Part shown: in pieces, positions 25,601 to 37,280 of the stretch
Position numbering within the stretch: the first letter of the stretch is position 1
How the letters are laid out: each line of letters begins with the position of its first letter
Source: Salvelinus alpinus
Taxonomy: Eukaryota > Chordata > Actinopteri > Salmoniformes > Salmonidae
Direction of reading: 5' to 3'
Length of the DNA: 64,000 nucleotides
Assembly (NCBI RefSeq): GCF_045679555.1
Contig: NC_092094.1
Location: 15,576,612 to 15,640,611 of the forward strand
Made by a program: the position numbers and the translations under genes
Notes under the pieces: generated by a model
What the model saw: only the letters and a program-made list of their open reading frames with translations
Told to the model about the DNA's origin: nothing
The model's database searches: none

Positions 25601-28600
25601 TCAACTTTCAAAGCAGAATTGCTGTCCCATTGTTCCTCAACTGTAGTGTAATGATGTACAATTTTCTAGCTTGGAGTCTCTACTTTTATTCAATAAAAAA
25701 AAAAAAAAATGTAAGATCGAGCTGGTCGGTCACATATTCAATCTCTTCATATCCCAGTCTGTTGTCCCCACTTGATTCATCATGTCCACCATTGTTCCAG
25801 TACCCAAGATATTGAAGGTAACTGAACTAAATGATTATCGCCCCATAGCACTCAGTTCTGTCATCATGAAGTTCGAGAGGCTAGTTAAGGACCATATCAC
25901 CTCCACCTTAACCGACACCCACTACAATTCTCATACCGCCCCAACAGTTCGGACAGCACAATCGCCATTGCACTGCACACTGCCCTATCCCACCTGGACA
26001 AGAGAAATACCTATGTAAGAATGCTGTTCATCGACTAGAGCTCAGCGTTCAACACCATACTGCTTTCCAAGCTCATCACTAAGCTGAGAGCCCTCCCTCT
26101 GCAACTGGGTCCTGGACTTACTGACGGGCCGACCCCAAGTGGTGAAGGTAGGCAACAACGGCAGAGCGAGCACACCAATCCACGTCTAAGGGGCCGCAGT
26201 GGAGAGGGTGAAAAGTTTCAAGTTCCTCTGCGTGCACATCACCTGCAATGGTCCATTTACACAGACGGTGTGGTGAAGGCCTACACCTTTTCTATTCCTA
26301 TTCTGACCATACTTTCTTCACACACGATGCAATCGCCATTGCACTGCACACTGCCCTATCCCACCTCGACAAGAACAAAACCTAATATAAGAATGCTGTT
26401 CATCGACTACAGCTCAGCCTTCAACACCATAGTGCCCTCAAAGCTCATCACAAAGCTAAGGACCCTGGGACTAAACACCTCCCTCTGCAACTGGATCCTG
26501 GACTTCCTCAAGGGCTGCCCCAAGGTGTTGAGGGTAGGCAACAACACATACGCCATGCTGACCCTCAACACTGGGGCCCCTCAGGGGTGCGTGCTCAGTC
26601 TTCTCCTGTACTCCCTGTTCACGCTTGAGTGAGTGGCCGTGCACGACTCCAACACAATGATTTAAGTTTGCAGACAACACAACAGTGGTAAGCCTGATCA
26701 CCGACGATGATGAGACAGCCTATAGGGAGAGGTCAGAGACCTGACAGTGTGGTGCCAGGACAAAAACCTCTCCCTCAATGTTACCAAGACAAGGAGCCTA
26801 TCTTGGACTACAGGGAATGGAGGGCTTCGGCTTGGCCTCCGTTCCCTTTTACAGATGCACCGTTGAGAGCATCCTGTCGGGCTGTATCAATTGCACCATC
26901 TGCAACCGCCGGGTCCTCCAGAGGGTGGTGCGGTCAGCCTAACGCATCAACGGGGGCACACTGCCTGCCTTCCAAGACATCTACAGCACCCTGTGTCACA
27001 GGAAGGCCAAGAAGATCATCAAGGACCTCAGCCACCCGAGCCACGGCCTGTTTACCCCGCCACCATCTAGGGGGAGACTGTACAGGTGCATCAACTTAAA
27101 TAGTCACCACTAACCAGCCTCCGCCCAGTACCCTGCCATGAACCTTAGTCACTGTTACTAGCCAGTCACCAACCTGTACTCTACCCTGCACCTTAGACTG
27201 CTGCCCTATTTACAGTGTCTTTGTGTTACAGCCTGAATTTAAAATGGATTAAATGTTTTTGTCACTGGCCTACACACTAACCCTTGATGTCAAAGTATAA
27301 TTTTTGACATTTTTACAAATGAATACAAAATGTACCGCTGAAATGTCTTGAGTCAATAAGCGTTCAAGCCTTAAGTTCAGGAGTAAAACTTTTCTTAAGT
27401 CACAAGTTGCATGGACTCCTGTGCAAAAATAGTGTTTAACATGATTTGAGTGTCTAACTCCTCTCTGTACCCCACACATACAATTATTTGTAAGGTCCCT
27501 CAGTCGAGCAGTGAATTTCAAACACCGATTCAACCACAAAGACCAGGGAGCTTTTCCAATGCCCCGCAAAGGAGGACACCTATTGCTATGAGACTCAATT
27601 GAGCTTGGGTGTATCCTGTTTCCATTGATCATCCTTAAGATGTTTCTACAACTTGGTTGGAGTCCACCTGTGGTACATTCAATTGATTGGACATGATTTG
27701 GAAAGGTACATACCTGTCTATATAAAGGTCCCAAAGTTGACAGTGCATGTCAGAGCAAAAACCAAGCCATGAGGTCGAAGGAATTGTCCTTGGGGCTCCG
27801 AGACAGGATCGTGTCGAGGCACAGATCTGGGGAAGAGTACCAAAAAAAATCTGCAGCCTTGAATGTCCACGAACACAGTGGCCTCCATTCTTAAATGGTA
27901 ATGGTGGTTCCAAACTAAGACTCTTAGAGCTGGCCGCCCGGCCAAACTGAGCAGTCAGGGAGGTGACTAAAAACCTGATGGTCACTCTGACAGAGCTCCA
28001 GAGTTCCTCTGTGGAGATGGGAGAACCTTCCAGAAGAACAACCATCTCTGCAGCACTCCACCAATCAGGCCTTTATGGTAGAGTGGCCACTCTTCAGTTG
28101 AAGACGCATGACAGCCCGCTTGGAGTTTTCCAAAAGGCACCTAAAGGACTCTCAGACCATGAGGAACAAGATTCTCTGGTCTGAGGAAATGCCAAGCGTC
28201 ACGTCTGGAGGAAACCTGGCACTATCCCTACGGTGAAGTGTGGTGGCAGCATCATGCTGTGGGGATGTTTTTCAGCGGCAGGGACTGGGAGACTGGTCAA
28301 GATCGGGGGAAAGATGAGCGGAGTGAAGTACAGAGATCCTTGATGAAAACCTGCTCAGGACCTCAGACTGGGTTGAAGTTTCACCTTCCAACAGGACAAA
28401 GACCCTAAGCACACAGCAAAGACCACTCAGGAGTGGCTTCGGGACATGTCCTTGAATGTGCCTGGACTTGAACCTGATCGAACATCTCTGGAGAGACCTG
28501 AAATGGCTGTGCAGCGACGCTCCCCATCCAACCTGACCGAGCTTGAGGAGAATGGGAGAAACAGCTTGTAGCGTCATACCCAAGAAGACTAGGCTGTAAT

Positions 28601-31600
28601 CGCTGCCAAAGGTGCTTCAACAAAGTACTGGTCTGAATACATGTGATATTTCAGTTACAGTATTTAAAAAAAATATATATATATATTTGCTAAAATTTCT
28701 AAACCTGTTTTTGGTTGGCTTTGTGGTGTTTGTGTGGATTGAATCTAATACATTTTAGAATAAGGCTTTAACGTAGCTAATTGTGGAAATGTCAAGGGGT
28801 CTGAATACTTTCTGGCTGCTGTGTGTGTCGATAGAGCAAAAATATGAAGGTGTTCTTATTGTTGTGTACACCGTGTATATATTTCAAACTCTGACATTGG
28901 TCGTTCGGATTTTTCTTAATAAATGTTTGGATTTTGAGGATTTGTGTGTAGTGTTGTATTACTGCACTGTTGGAGCTAGAAACAAGCATTTCCCTTCACC
29001 TGCAATCTGTGTTCATGACCAATAAACTTAAATTTGATGTCACTGCTTATGCTAACTGTATGTTTTGTGTTTCCTCCGTAGTTCGCTCTTTTGGCACAGA
29101 GGATCGGCCCACCGATAGGCCCATCCCGCCCCGAGATGAGATCTTTGAGTACATCATCTTTCGAGGCAGTGACATTAAGGACCTGACTGTATGTGAGCCG
29201 CCCAAGCCAACATGCTCTCTCCCTCAGGACCCGGCCATCGTCCAGGTAGGGGCAGCTTCTCCCAACCCAAAAGAAATTAAATATCCCAAGTACACCCATG
29301 TGAAACAAAGACACGTTCAATAAAAGTAAAGAATCAGCCAATTGTCAATTTGCATTGCCATTCCACTATACAAAAGCAATATAGTTGTCTTTCCATTGCG
29401 CTGTGTACTGATATTTGACTTGATCACCCTTTTTCTCCTCTCCAGTCGTCCATGGGCTCGGCCCCTCTGCCTGCTCCTGCTGCCGCATCAGCATCATTTC
29501 AGTCGGTGGGCTCTTATGGCCTATTCAACCGAGCCCCGGTGCCCCCGTACAACCAGTTCAGCACCAGCCCCCTGGTGTCCCCGCAGTTTGGCGCCGTTGG
29601 TGTCGGTAAGAGCCACAGCAGCACGAGGCCTGGATATGGTGAGGAAGTGATCGCTAGCTAAGTTAATGTCACATGTGTTCAAGGTCTATTATCAGTTATA
29701 CTTTACTAATGTCAAGTGTGTTCTAAGGCTGATTATTAGTCCTGTTAAGTGTTTGTCAGTCACATTTTGCAAATGTGTGCTAATGCTATGCATTGAGTCA
29801 ACTACCTGTGAAATGCAGGTAGATATTAGTCTACGTTTTAAGCCAACTGTCAGGAAAGAACATAGTCCTGCATGCTTTTCAAGGGTTACGGGTCTTCATG
29901 TGGTCCATGGATCAGGTTGGACATGCCACAGGAGCAGAGGAAGGTTGGACTGTAGGCTCCACTATTGTCAGTCACTTGCCTTGTCTTCCCTACACTTATT
30001 AGACATTCAAGAAGGGACATAGTACACACTTTATAGACTCTCACACTAAATAGACTCTCACTATGTAGTTTCTCAATTAGACAGTACCACTCACCATGTC
30101 TGCTCTATTACACTGATGCTAATCAATCAGGATCACAGGTCAGGAACTCGCCAAATCATGAAATGAGGCCAGTTGGAACGTATACTATCGAGAGGACTCT
30201 CCACCTTGTGCCGTTGCCCTAAATACTCTACACCTGCTGTTCCTCTCCATACAGGAAGATCAGTCCCCTCCTCCTTTGGGAGTGACACAAGCTCAGCTGC
30301 ACCCCAGTCTCAGAGCAGTGCTATTGGCGCTGCTCTCCCCACTGATTCACGCTCTCTGGGTACCACTACTACCCTTGTATCTAAAGGTAAAAGAAGGAAA
30401 CAACTGTGGCACTTATGTATGTTAGGCCTGTGTATAGTCTTGTGAAGAGCACAATGAGGTCAACCTATACTGCTTTGGAAAACTAGAATGTGGATCAGTA
30501 TGAGAATGTCTTCTCAAATAACATAACATCATGCTTTTCACAACATGTAACCTGCATGTCTTCAACACACTGTATTATGTAGGTTTGTTGTCAACTACAC
30601 TACCGTTCAAGATTTTGGTGTCTCTTACAAATGTCCTTGTTTTTGAAAGAAATGCACTTGGAAACGGCTGATTTTTAATGGAATATCTACATAGATGTAC
30701 AGAGGCCTGTTATCAGCAACCATCACTCCTGTGTTCCAATGGCACGTTGTGTTAGCTAATCCAAGTTTATCATTTTAAAAGGTAAATTGATCATTAGAAA
30801 ACCCTTTTGCAATTATGTTAGCACAGCTGAAAACTGTTGTGCTGATTTTAAAGAAGCAATAAAACTGGCCTTCTTTAGACAAGTTGAGTATCTGGAGCAT
30901 CAACATTTGTTGGTTCAATTACAAGCTCAAAATGGCCAGAAACAGAACTTTCTTCTGAAACTCGTCAGTCTATTTTTGTTCTGAGAAATGAAGGCAATTC
31001 CATGTGAGAAATTGCAGAGAAACTGAAGATCTCGTACAACGCTGTGTACTACCTTCACAGAACAGCGCAAACTGTCTCTAACCAGAATAGAAAGAGGAGT
31101 GGGAGGCCCCGGTGCACAACTGAGCAAGAGGACAAGTACATTAGTGTCTAATTTGAGAAACCGATGCCTCACAAGTCCTCAACTGGCAGCTTCATTAAAT
31201 AGTACCCGCAAAACACCATCTCAATGTCAGCAGTGAAGAGGTGACTCCGGGAATGCTGGCCTTCTAGGCAGAGTTGCAAAGAAAAAGACATCTCAGACTG
31301 GCCAATAAAAATAAAAGATTAAGATGGGCAAAAGAACACACACTGGACAGAGGAACTCTGCCTAGAAGGCCAGCATCCCGGAGTCGCCTTTTCAAAAACA
31401 AGGACATTTCTAAGTGACCCCTAACTTTTGAACGGTAGTGTAAATCTGACTCTTGACAGGCCAGTGCTGAGTAATTGTTGTCTCAGCAGTGTTGTGTAAC
31501 CCCAACCCCTCTTTTCTCCCAGTCCGCACTAGCCCCTCTCTGGACCCTCTGAGGAAGAGCCCCACCCTAGAGCAGGTTGTCCAGGCCACCCCGTCGGGCC

Positions 31601-34545
31601 CCCCTGCCCCTGGCTTGGGCCGCAGGAGTCCCGCTCCCGGCCGCACGGCCCCCTCGGTTGCAGCTGCCGGCCCCGTCCACCAGAAGGCCCAGCAGCACCA
31701 CCACCATATCCAGGATGGAGGTGAACCCAGGAGGACCGGTGAGACTGTCAGTGGGGCCCGCAGTAACCAGGCCTGGCCTGCGCTCCGCAATGCACCGATC
31801 TCTCATCAACACCACACCACTGCTGTAGATAGGGCTTCCACTGCAGGGCTTATGCACTCTATCTTTAGCTCCTCAGGTGAGACCTATCGGACGCTTTACC
31901 TGTATGTTTTATATTTTGGGGACTGCAACACAATAGCGAGCGTTTGTAAAAACCTAAAATGAGCCGTCATGTTGTGATTGTAACGTTCTGTTCCAGAGGT
32001 TCTGCATTTGAACCAATTGTACCTTTTTCTAAGGTAGGAGTCTATAGTGTTGGGCTAAATCTCTTTATTAAAGTTGATCCGAGCTCTCTAAACTGAAGGA
32101 CCGTACCATTCCAGGCACAGAGGGCCAGAAAGCACCCAGACCAGAGTCTGAGCAGCAGGTGCCAGGTGAAGGCAGGGATGCCAGTCAACGGCCAGCAGGT
32201 TAACTGACCCCCTCTGCTCTAACCGTCTTCTGAGCTCAGCTCCACGCCTATTCAGACTCTGCATGCCCTAGTGACTTCTACTCAAACCGTCGAGCCCATG
32301 TTAATGTACACATCCCGTGTGCTGTAGTAGGTTACATAGCTGGTTACATTACATGGTCCGTTGCTTGCGACTGTCTGTATTGCTGTGCACAGATTGACAT
32401 GCTCTTCATGTCAATAGAAGTAATGAGATGGCGATGGCTGCTCTGTTTAGTCGAAGTTGTGTTCTAGTAATTCTATTTTCCAAATTCTTGGTGATAATAT
32501 GTTGTGTGGGTTTGTAGTGTGTTTTGATGGGTAATGCTATTCACACTTTATGGTTATGTGCTGCTGGAATTTGTCACATCTGTCAGGGTTTTAATATTTT
32601 GAAGTCTGTGATGGAAGGCAAGCCATTTGTGCTTTATTCTGTCGAGTGTATATGGTTATACCTGGGGTAGTTGGCTGTGCTCTCATCGACTAGCCTAGGA
32701 TGCAGTGGAAATGTCTGCACACTTTTATTATTAATATTCTACTCGTTTTGTGGTATTATTTAATTTTATTGTTTGTGGTGATTGCTATGTGTTTTATATG
32801 CTAATATTGTCTCTTCTGTCTCTGTTTCCCAGCTGGCTGCCCCCAACCTCAGAGGCGTGGTCGTGGTGGCGGACACCGCGGCAGGGGCCACTTCAACGTG
32901 CGCCGAGACGGGCCAATGAAGTTCGAGAAGGACTTTGACTTTGAGAGTGCCAATGCCCAGTTCAACAAGGAGGAGATTGACAGAGAGTTCCACAGCAAGC
33001 TCAAACTGAAAGGTACCGGAGAATAGTCGAAAAATCGGGGACCTGTCACGTGACTCAACACCAACACTTGGTAAAAGATAGAGATGAAAGAGACTGATTT
33101 TAGGATAGTCTCGATTTATGTGGATGTGCGCCTGCCACAATGTAATGGGCTATATTGAAGAAACGTGTCTGACTTGTGATTTATCCTTTATATTATTGAG
33201 AGTAAATTATAGTTTGCAACTTCCTTTATTTTTCATGAGTGTCTGACCTTCAATGTTATCCTACAGATGAGAAGACTGAGAAGCCGGAGAAGGCAGCGGT
33301 CAACGGGGAGGATAAGGGCGATTCCGGGGTGGAGACCCTGAACAGCGAGGGCAACGCTGATGAAGGGGGAGAGGCACTAACGCCTAACGTATACTATGAC
33401 AAGTCAAAGTCTTTCTTCGACAATATCTCCTGTGATGACAGCAGGTAGGCTACAGCTGCCCATATCCATCCCAAAGCTTTTATAGCAGTTACCTCTTTGT
33501 CCCTTTATCTTGCACATGATTGAGAATGAACAATACAATCTTTTCTTCCCTTGGGCATGCCCAATACGTGATAATAACCATATTCTATTCTGTTTTCCAG
33601 GAAAGCTGCAGAAAGATCTGGAGGCGGCTCTGGTTTCCCACGGTTCGTCTTTGTCTTCTCTCAGATCCATTCTATCCCATGCTAATGTTTTGATACTATA
33701 CAATGTGGCGTTGTTGATACACATACTTCCATGTACTATACAAGTCCATTGTGGATTCAGTAAGGCACTGTTATCATCCTCGTCCGACCACAGCTGAGCG
33801 TCTAACATTTTCTCATTGGCAGGGAGCGGAGGCAGACCTGGGCCGAGGAGAGGCGGATGAACTCGGAGACGTTCGGCATCCCTCTGCGCGGGGGTCGGGG
33901 CCGTGGGGGCTACCGTGGCCGGGGCGGCATAGGCTTCCGCGGGGGCAGGGGACGCTCGGCCAGCAGAGGGTCCTTCGGCCCCCCCCAAGGAGGCCACGGC
34001 TACAGGGGAGGATACAACAGAACAAGCCAGGGAGGACGGGAGTTCTCAGAGAACTTTGAGTACAGGGTAATGTATATGTTTGTTACGTATTAAGGTTGGG
34101 AATTGCCAGGGACCTCAAGATACGATATTGTCACGATACTTAGGTGCCGATACAATGTGTATTGCAATTCTCACGATTTTATATGTATTGCGATTTGATA
34201 CTGTGATTTCATTGCGATTTGAAGTTTCAGACATATTGCTCACGATATGTCTGCTGCAGAGAGTGCATGACAATGAGTTTTAATCAGTCATGGAAATAAA
34301 AGTGCTGAAAACAAATTGGCTCCCTATTTAAAGATGGAGAACAAGCTATGAAAGAAAAATACTGGAGTTTTGGTGCAGGTACAGCCAACTAGCCCAAAAA
34401 TAATATTGTGATATGTAACTATTTGATTTGTTTTTCCCTCATCACTACCTTTAAGCACTTGTACATAACTTTAACAACAGTGAAGTCATCAAAATTAAGT
34501 GTTACATTTTTTGCCTTCCAGAAGGATAACAAGGTGGCCGCGTAA
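22644..34545 (+). CDS. lsm14a: LSM14A (RAP55/Scd6-type mRNP and P-body protein), complete, 10 coding exons
   Basis: Exons: 22644-22764, 29082-29245, 29446-29605, 30255-30386, 31523-31738, 32115-32198, 32833-33012, 33267-33444, 33823-34066, 34522-34545 (TAA). They total 1503 nt, 500 residues, with all junctions GT/AG and in phase. LSM14A binds mRNA and decapping/repression partners (DDX6, 4E-T, EDC4) in cytoplasmic P-bodies. The LSm domain is residues 1 to about 80 ([36 protein letters not shown]). Other motifs are a DFDF box (326-329), an FFD box ([12 protein letters not shown], 402-404), a TFG box ([14 protein letters not shown], 428-430), RGG repeats on both sides of these boxes, and the C-terminus KDNKVAA. 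The start context is AACATGAGTG. Intron 1 (6.3 kb) is filled with transposons. LSM14A is favoured over LSM14B by NISCDD and the Arg/Gly-rich ending. Exon 5-6 boundaries are the least certain. Confidence 0.95.
22980..24010. repeat. Two diverged copies of one dispersed repeat in lsm14a intron 1
   Basis: Copy A (about 22980-23390) and copy B (about 23850-24010) share GTCATCCATTTT, TTCCAATTCTTACAAAATGT or TTCCAATTCATACAATATGT, then GAATTTGTAA and TGCTTAA. Copy A is split by the SINE at about 23075-23300. Copy B lacks the SINE and instead has a TACGTCCTGCAATT stretch. Non-coding. Confidence 0.6.
23075..23300 (-). mobile_element. Salmonid tRNA-derived SINE with HpaI-type tail, minus strand
   Basis: Read on minus, it has GCGCAGCGGTCTAGGCACTG and CCTGGTTCGATTCCAGG (B box), then GGCCGTCATTGTAAATAAA and the tail ACTTGCCTAGTTAAATAAAG. 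Related copies occur at 45063-45235 (minus) and 56220-56440 (plus). Such SINEs are the main pointer to a salmonid genome. Confidence 0.9.
25715..29042 (+). mobile_element. L2/RSg-like LINE, decayed, split by a Tc1 insertion; lsm14a intron 1
   Basis: Plus-strand reverse transcriptase pieces include [20 protein letters not shown] (25782-26018), [19 protein letters not shown], then [12 protein letters not shown] and [18 protein letters not shown] (26270-26632), followed by the thumb and C-terminal region to about 27110. Stops and frameshifts are frequent. The 3' UTR begins at about 27110, is interrupted by the Tc1 at 27214-28822, and resumes at about 28823 to end in GACCAATAAACTTAAATTTG. Part of the RT region is duplicated (see findings). 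The tail ends about 40 bp before lsm14a exon 2. Confidence 0.85.
27214..28822 (+). mobile_element. Tc1-like transposon, dead copy nested in a LINE
   Basis: Transposase remnants run along plus from the start [20 protein letters not shown] (about 27769) to [20 protein letters not shown] (about 28620), with many in-frame stops and frameshifts. The right end carries ATAAGGCTTTAACGTAGC and GGTCTGAATACTTTCTGG. The left end is diverged. LINE sequence lies on both sides, so this insertion is younger than the LINE. Confidence 0.87.
30596..31442 (+). mobile_element. Internally decayed Tc1-like element in lsm14a intron 4
   Basis: The left end TACACTACCGTTCAAGATTT and right end AACTTTTGAACGGTAGTGTA form the inverted termini, flanked by TA. 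The interior keeps transposase fragments (for example [16 protein letters not shown]-like and [19 protein letters not shown]-like stretches) with stops and a large deletion. It is in the same orientation as lsm14a. Confidence 0.82.
33601..33642 (+). other. lsm14a: Candidate 42-nt in-frame cassette exon of lsm14a
   Basis: A strong acceptor (TCTGTTTTCCAG, AG at 33599-33600) precedes 42 nt that end at a GTTCGT donor. Inserted between exons 8 (33444) and 9 (33823), both at phase 2, it keeps the frame and would add about 14 residues with the Ser/Gly-rich core [13 protein letters not shown] between the FFD and TFG boxes. The donor is weak, so this could be a decoy. Confidence 0.42.
34095..34320. 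repeat. Dispersed repeat in lsm14a intron 9
   Basis: The stretch is rich in variants of ACGATATTGTCACGATAC, GCCGATACAATGTGTATTGC and GATTTCATTGCGATTTGA, a motif family common in teleost introns. It has no coding capacity and unclear boundaries. Confidence 0.5.
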
Positions 34546-37280
34546 TACAACTGGAGGACGGATCAACAGAGTTGCAACACCTCATGTTTAAAAATAGTTT
34601 AGGTTGCTACTTTTGACTAAAGGAAGGAAGATGTACTAGCTGTATATTTGTCACCAGCACTGGGTTAGACTGCTTGAATGCAACTTATTTTCCATATCTT
34701 TTAACAATGGAAATGATGCAATATGTCAAACACAAATGTCATGATCTCTTCAAAACTATTTCCAGGTGGCTTAATTGTGTATAAATATCATATTTCAGAG
34801 GGACGTGAGTATTTCTTTTTTTTTAGCAATTAGATTTTTTTCTCAATTTTCTCCTAAACTTGTATTTGATAATATTCTGTTAAGTGTAGAAGGCTGTATA
34901 CAAGAGCCTTCCAACTGAGGAGCACTGACATAGGTTTATTTGTTTGAATATATCCTGTTATAACTTCAGCGGAAAAATAGTCAGTGGGGTCCGTCAGTTA
35001 CTTCCGTGTATACTACACATACCATACCTAGTACGCTAGGCATCTATTTATCCCACTTCTCTAAATGGCAGAGCTTGTGGTTTTTTGCTAAATATTCTCA
35101 ACTTTTTGTCAATATTCTGTTTTTCATTTACTTCCAGCTCTTACTTTAGATGTTTTTATTAGGGCTTTATCAGTCTTCTGTTAATTCTGGTTTAAACCAA
35201 CAAGGAATCATCTGTATTGTCTATTACTCCCATTCTACACTGTAGTGTATGGAGGATAGAGATGGTGCTAGATGTTAACACTTTGCTTTATTCTTCTGGT
35301 TTTGTGATATAGTTTAACTCTGGATGCTAACTAGGAATAGGGAAGGATAGGTCAGTAATGGCGCATAAGTCAGAACTAATTTTCTTTATTTTAAAATGTT
35401 CTGTATATTGCCCTGTACTCAAGGGCTCCTGGTATTGTGTGACTAGAGTTGTATAATGCTGCTTTTTGCTACAGTTCTTTTTCTAGCGTCATCTACAAGA
35501 GCTAGCTAAAGCAGGCCATCTAAGTATGCTTCTTCCTGACAAATGGCCCAGTTTATCATTGGTTACATTTTTGTTTGTAACCTTTCTATGGAACTTACAA
35601 AAATGTTGGTTATTCACTTTTACCTCTTTTTTTTGCCAGGCAGTTGCTTCTGAATTGGTTAAAACCTCATCCTGAATTCCCCATTTCTATCAAACAGGAA
35701 TGCCAGAAATAATTTCACCCACCAACATTGCTTAGTACTTGAGATGTCTGACAGAGAAACCATGTCCTGACTAAGCTCTTGATTCGATGCCACTAACTCT
35801 GTCATGGCACTGCATGGTGGTTGATAGCCTGCTGCAGCTACACAAGTGATGGCAGAAGAATTACTGAGTTAAGTACGTAAAATATTAGAACGAGTTGCAT
35901 AGTCATTTGGTTTTAGCGAAATAGGCATTAGTTACTTAGCAACATTGAAGCAATTTTTGGAGGATTTGAATGATCGGGCACAAATTGGGTAAAGGTTGGT
36001 TAATGGGAAGTGATGAACTTTGACTGAGTATTAGAAAGGTACACACAGTTGCACTTTTACTGTTGAAGTCGTTTTATAAAGGTGTCTTTTTGTTAATTTG
36101 TGTATACTGAGGATGTATTCCAGTTCTGCTAACTGGATGACAATATGGTTGATTCCCAAATGTCACCCTATTCCCTATATAGTGAACTACTTGGCTCTGG
36201 TCAAAAGTAGTGCACTTTATAGGGAATAGGGTGCTATTGGGGACACTTACGATAATGTTATCATGTTAACTGCACAGTGCTATTTGGTGAACTAGGCGCT
36301 CCTTCATTTGAAAATGTACTAGATTTATTCAGAAGTATGTAAATGTCAACATCGCAAAATTTGAACATCTTTAATTTCCATTGAAGGATAGTTATTCCCT
36401 GGCATTGAGGCACTGTAGTGGAAAGTGTTTTTGTTTCCCCCATTTCACTTTTGAAAGCTTCAGGTAACTTTAAAAAATACCAAACATCTACATACGACCC
36501 TCGTCTAATTTAGTTAAGTTGTGTTTAAGTCCAGCATAGAATTGTCTTTTCTCTTCCTATTATTTTGGCAATGTTACACATGTCATGCATGTCACCTGTT
36601 GTAATTTGTTCAGATACTCTGTCCAAAAACTCATTTGGCACCTTATCGAGGCATGCAGAAAAGTCAATAACATGTTAAATTGGATGGGGGATGCTCAAGT
36701 TCTCACAAGTGTCTTAGAGGCGTCTTGTCTAGGATGTAGGGTGGTAATGTAGAATGGCTTGTGGGATGGGATGAATCTCAACTGTATTGACTTGATTACT
36801 CTTTCCTTGCATCTTTCTCCAAACACTTTGGGAGAAGATCCTGTGCTTTGTGAAGAAGACAATGAGGGAGGACATAAGGAATCAAGGAAATAGTTGAGAT
36901 GTACCTATAGGATCATGTGCCTAGTTCAGGGGGATGTCCTTTGTCTCCATTTCATGTTGGCTTGTAACAAAACAAATGCACAGAACACTGCATGAGGGTC
37001 CTGCACATCAGAAGCTGCAAAATCATGACCCAAAGCAACAAAGATACAATAACTTACTGAAATGTCTGTGCTGTGGGTAGTTTGCACTTCAAGATCTTTA
37101 ATATACAGACTTAAAGGTTATTGTTTATTTGGGTTACTTTTCCTAACAATCTCTGGTGTCACAGCCACGTGTTTTGTCTCTAAACCCAGCATGATGACCT
37201 CTCCTGTGGGCCTCAGTGGACTGTTTTTTTTGTGTTTTTTTTAATTCAGAGCATACAATAAAAGTTGTTCATTACATTCT
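34546..37280 (+). other. lsm14a: lsm14a 3' UTR, about 2.7 kb, with AATAAA at 37257-37262
   Basis: No coding frame is present and, unlike the flanks, the stretch holds almost no transposon sequence. A canonical AATAAA at 37257-37262 is the best candidate end of the transcript. A palindromic MITE (36152-36245) is the one clear insertion. The length fits the long UTRs of vertebrate LSM14A but remains an inference. Confidence 0.55.
36152..36245. mobile_element. Palindromic MITE inside the lsm14a 3' UTR
   Basis: The arms CACCCTATTCCCTATATAGT (from 36164) and its near-complement ending AGGGAATAGGGTG (36233) pair at 27 of 29 positions around a 12-bp loop. Weaker pairing of ATTCCCAAATG with TATTGGGGAC extends it. 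This is a very common salmonid palindrome type. Confidence 0.8.
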
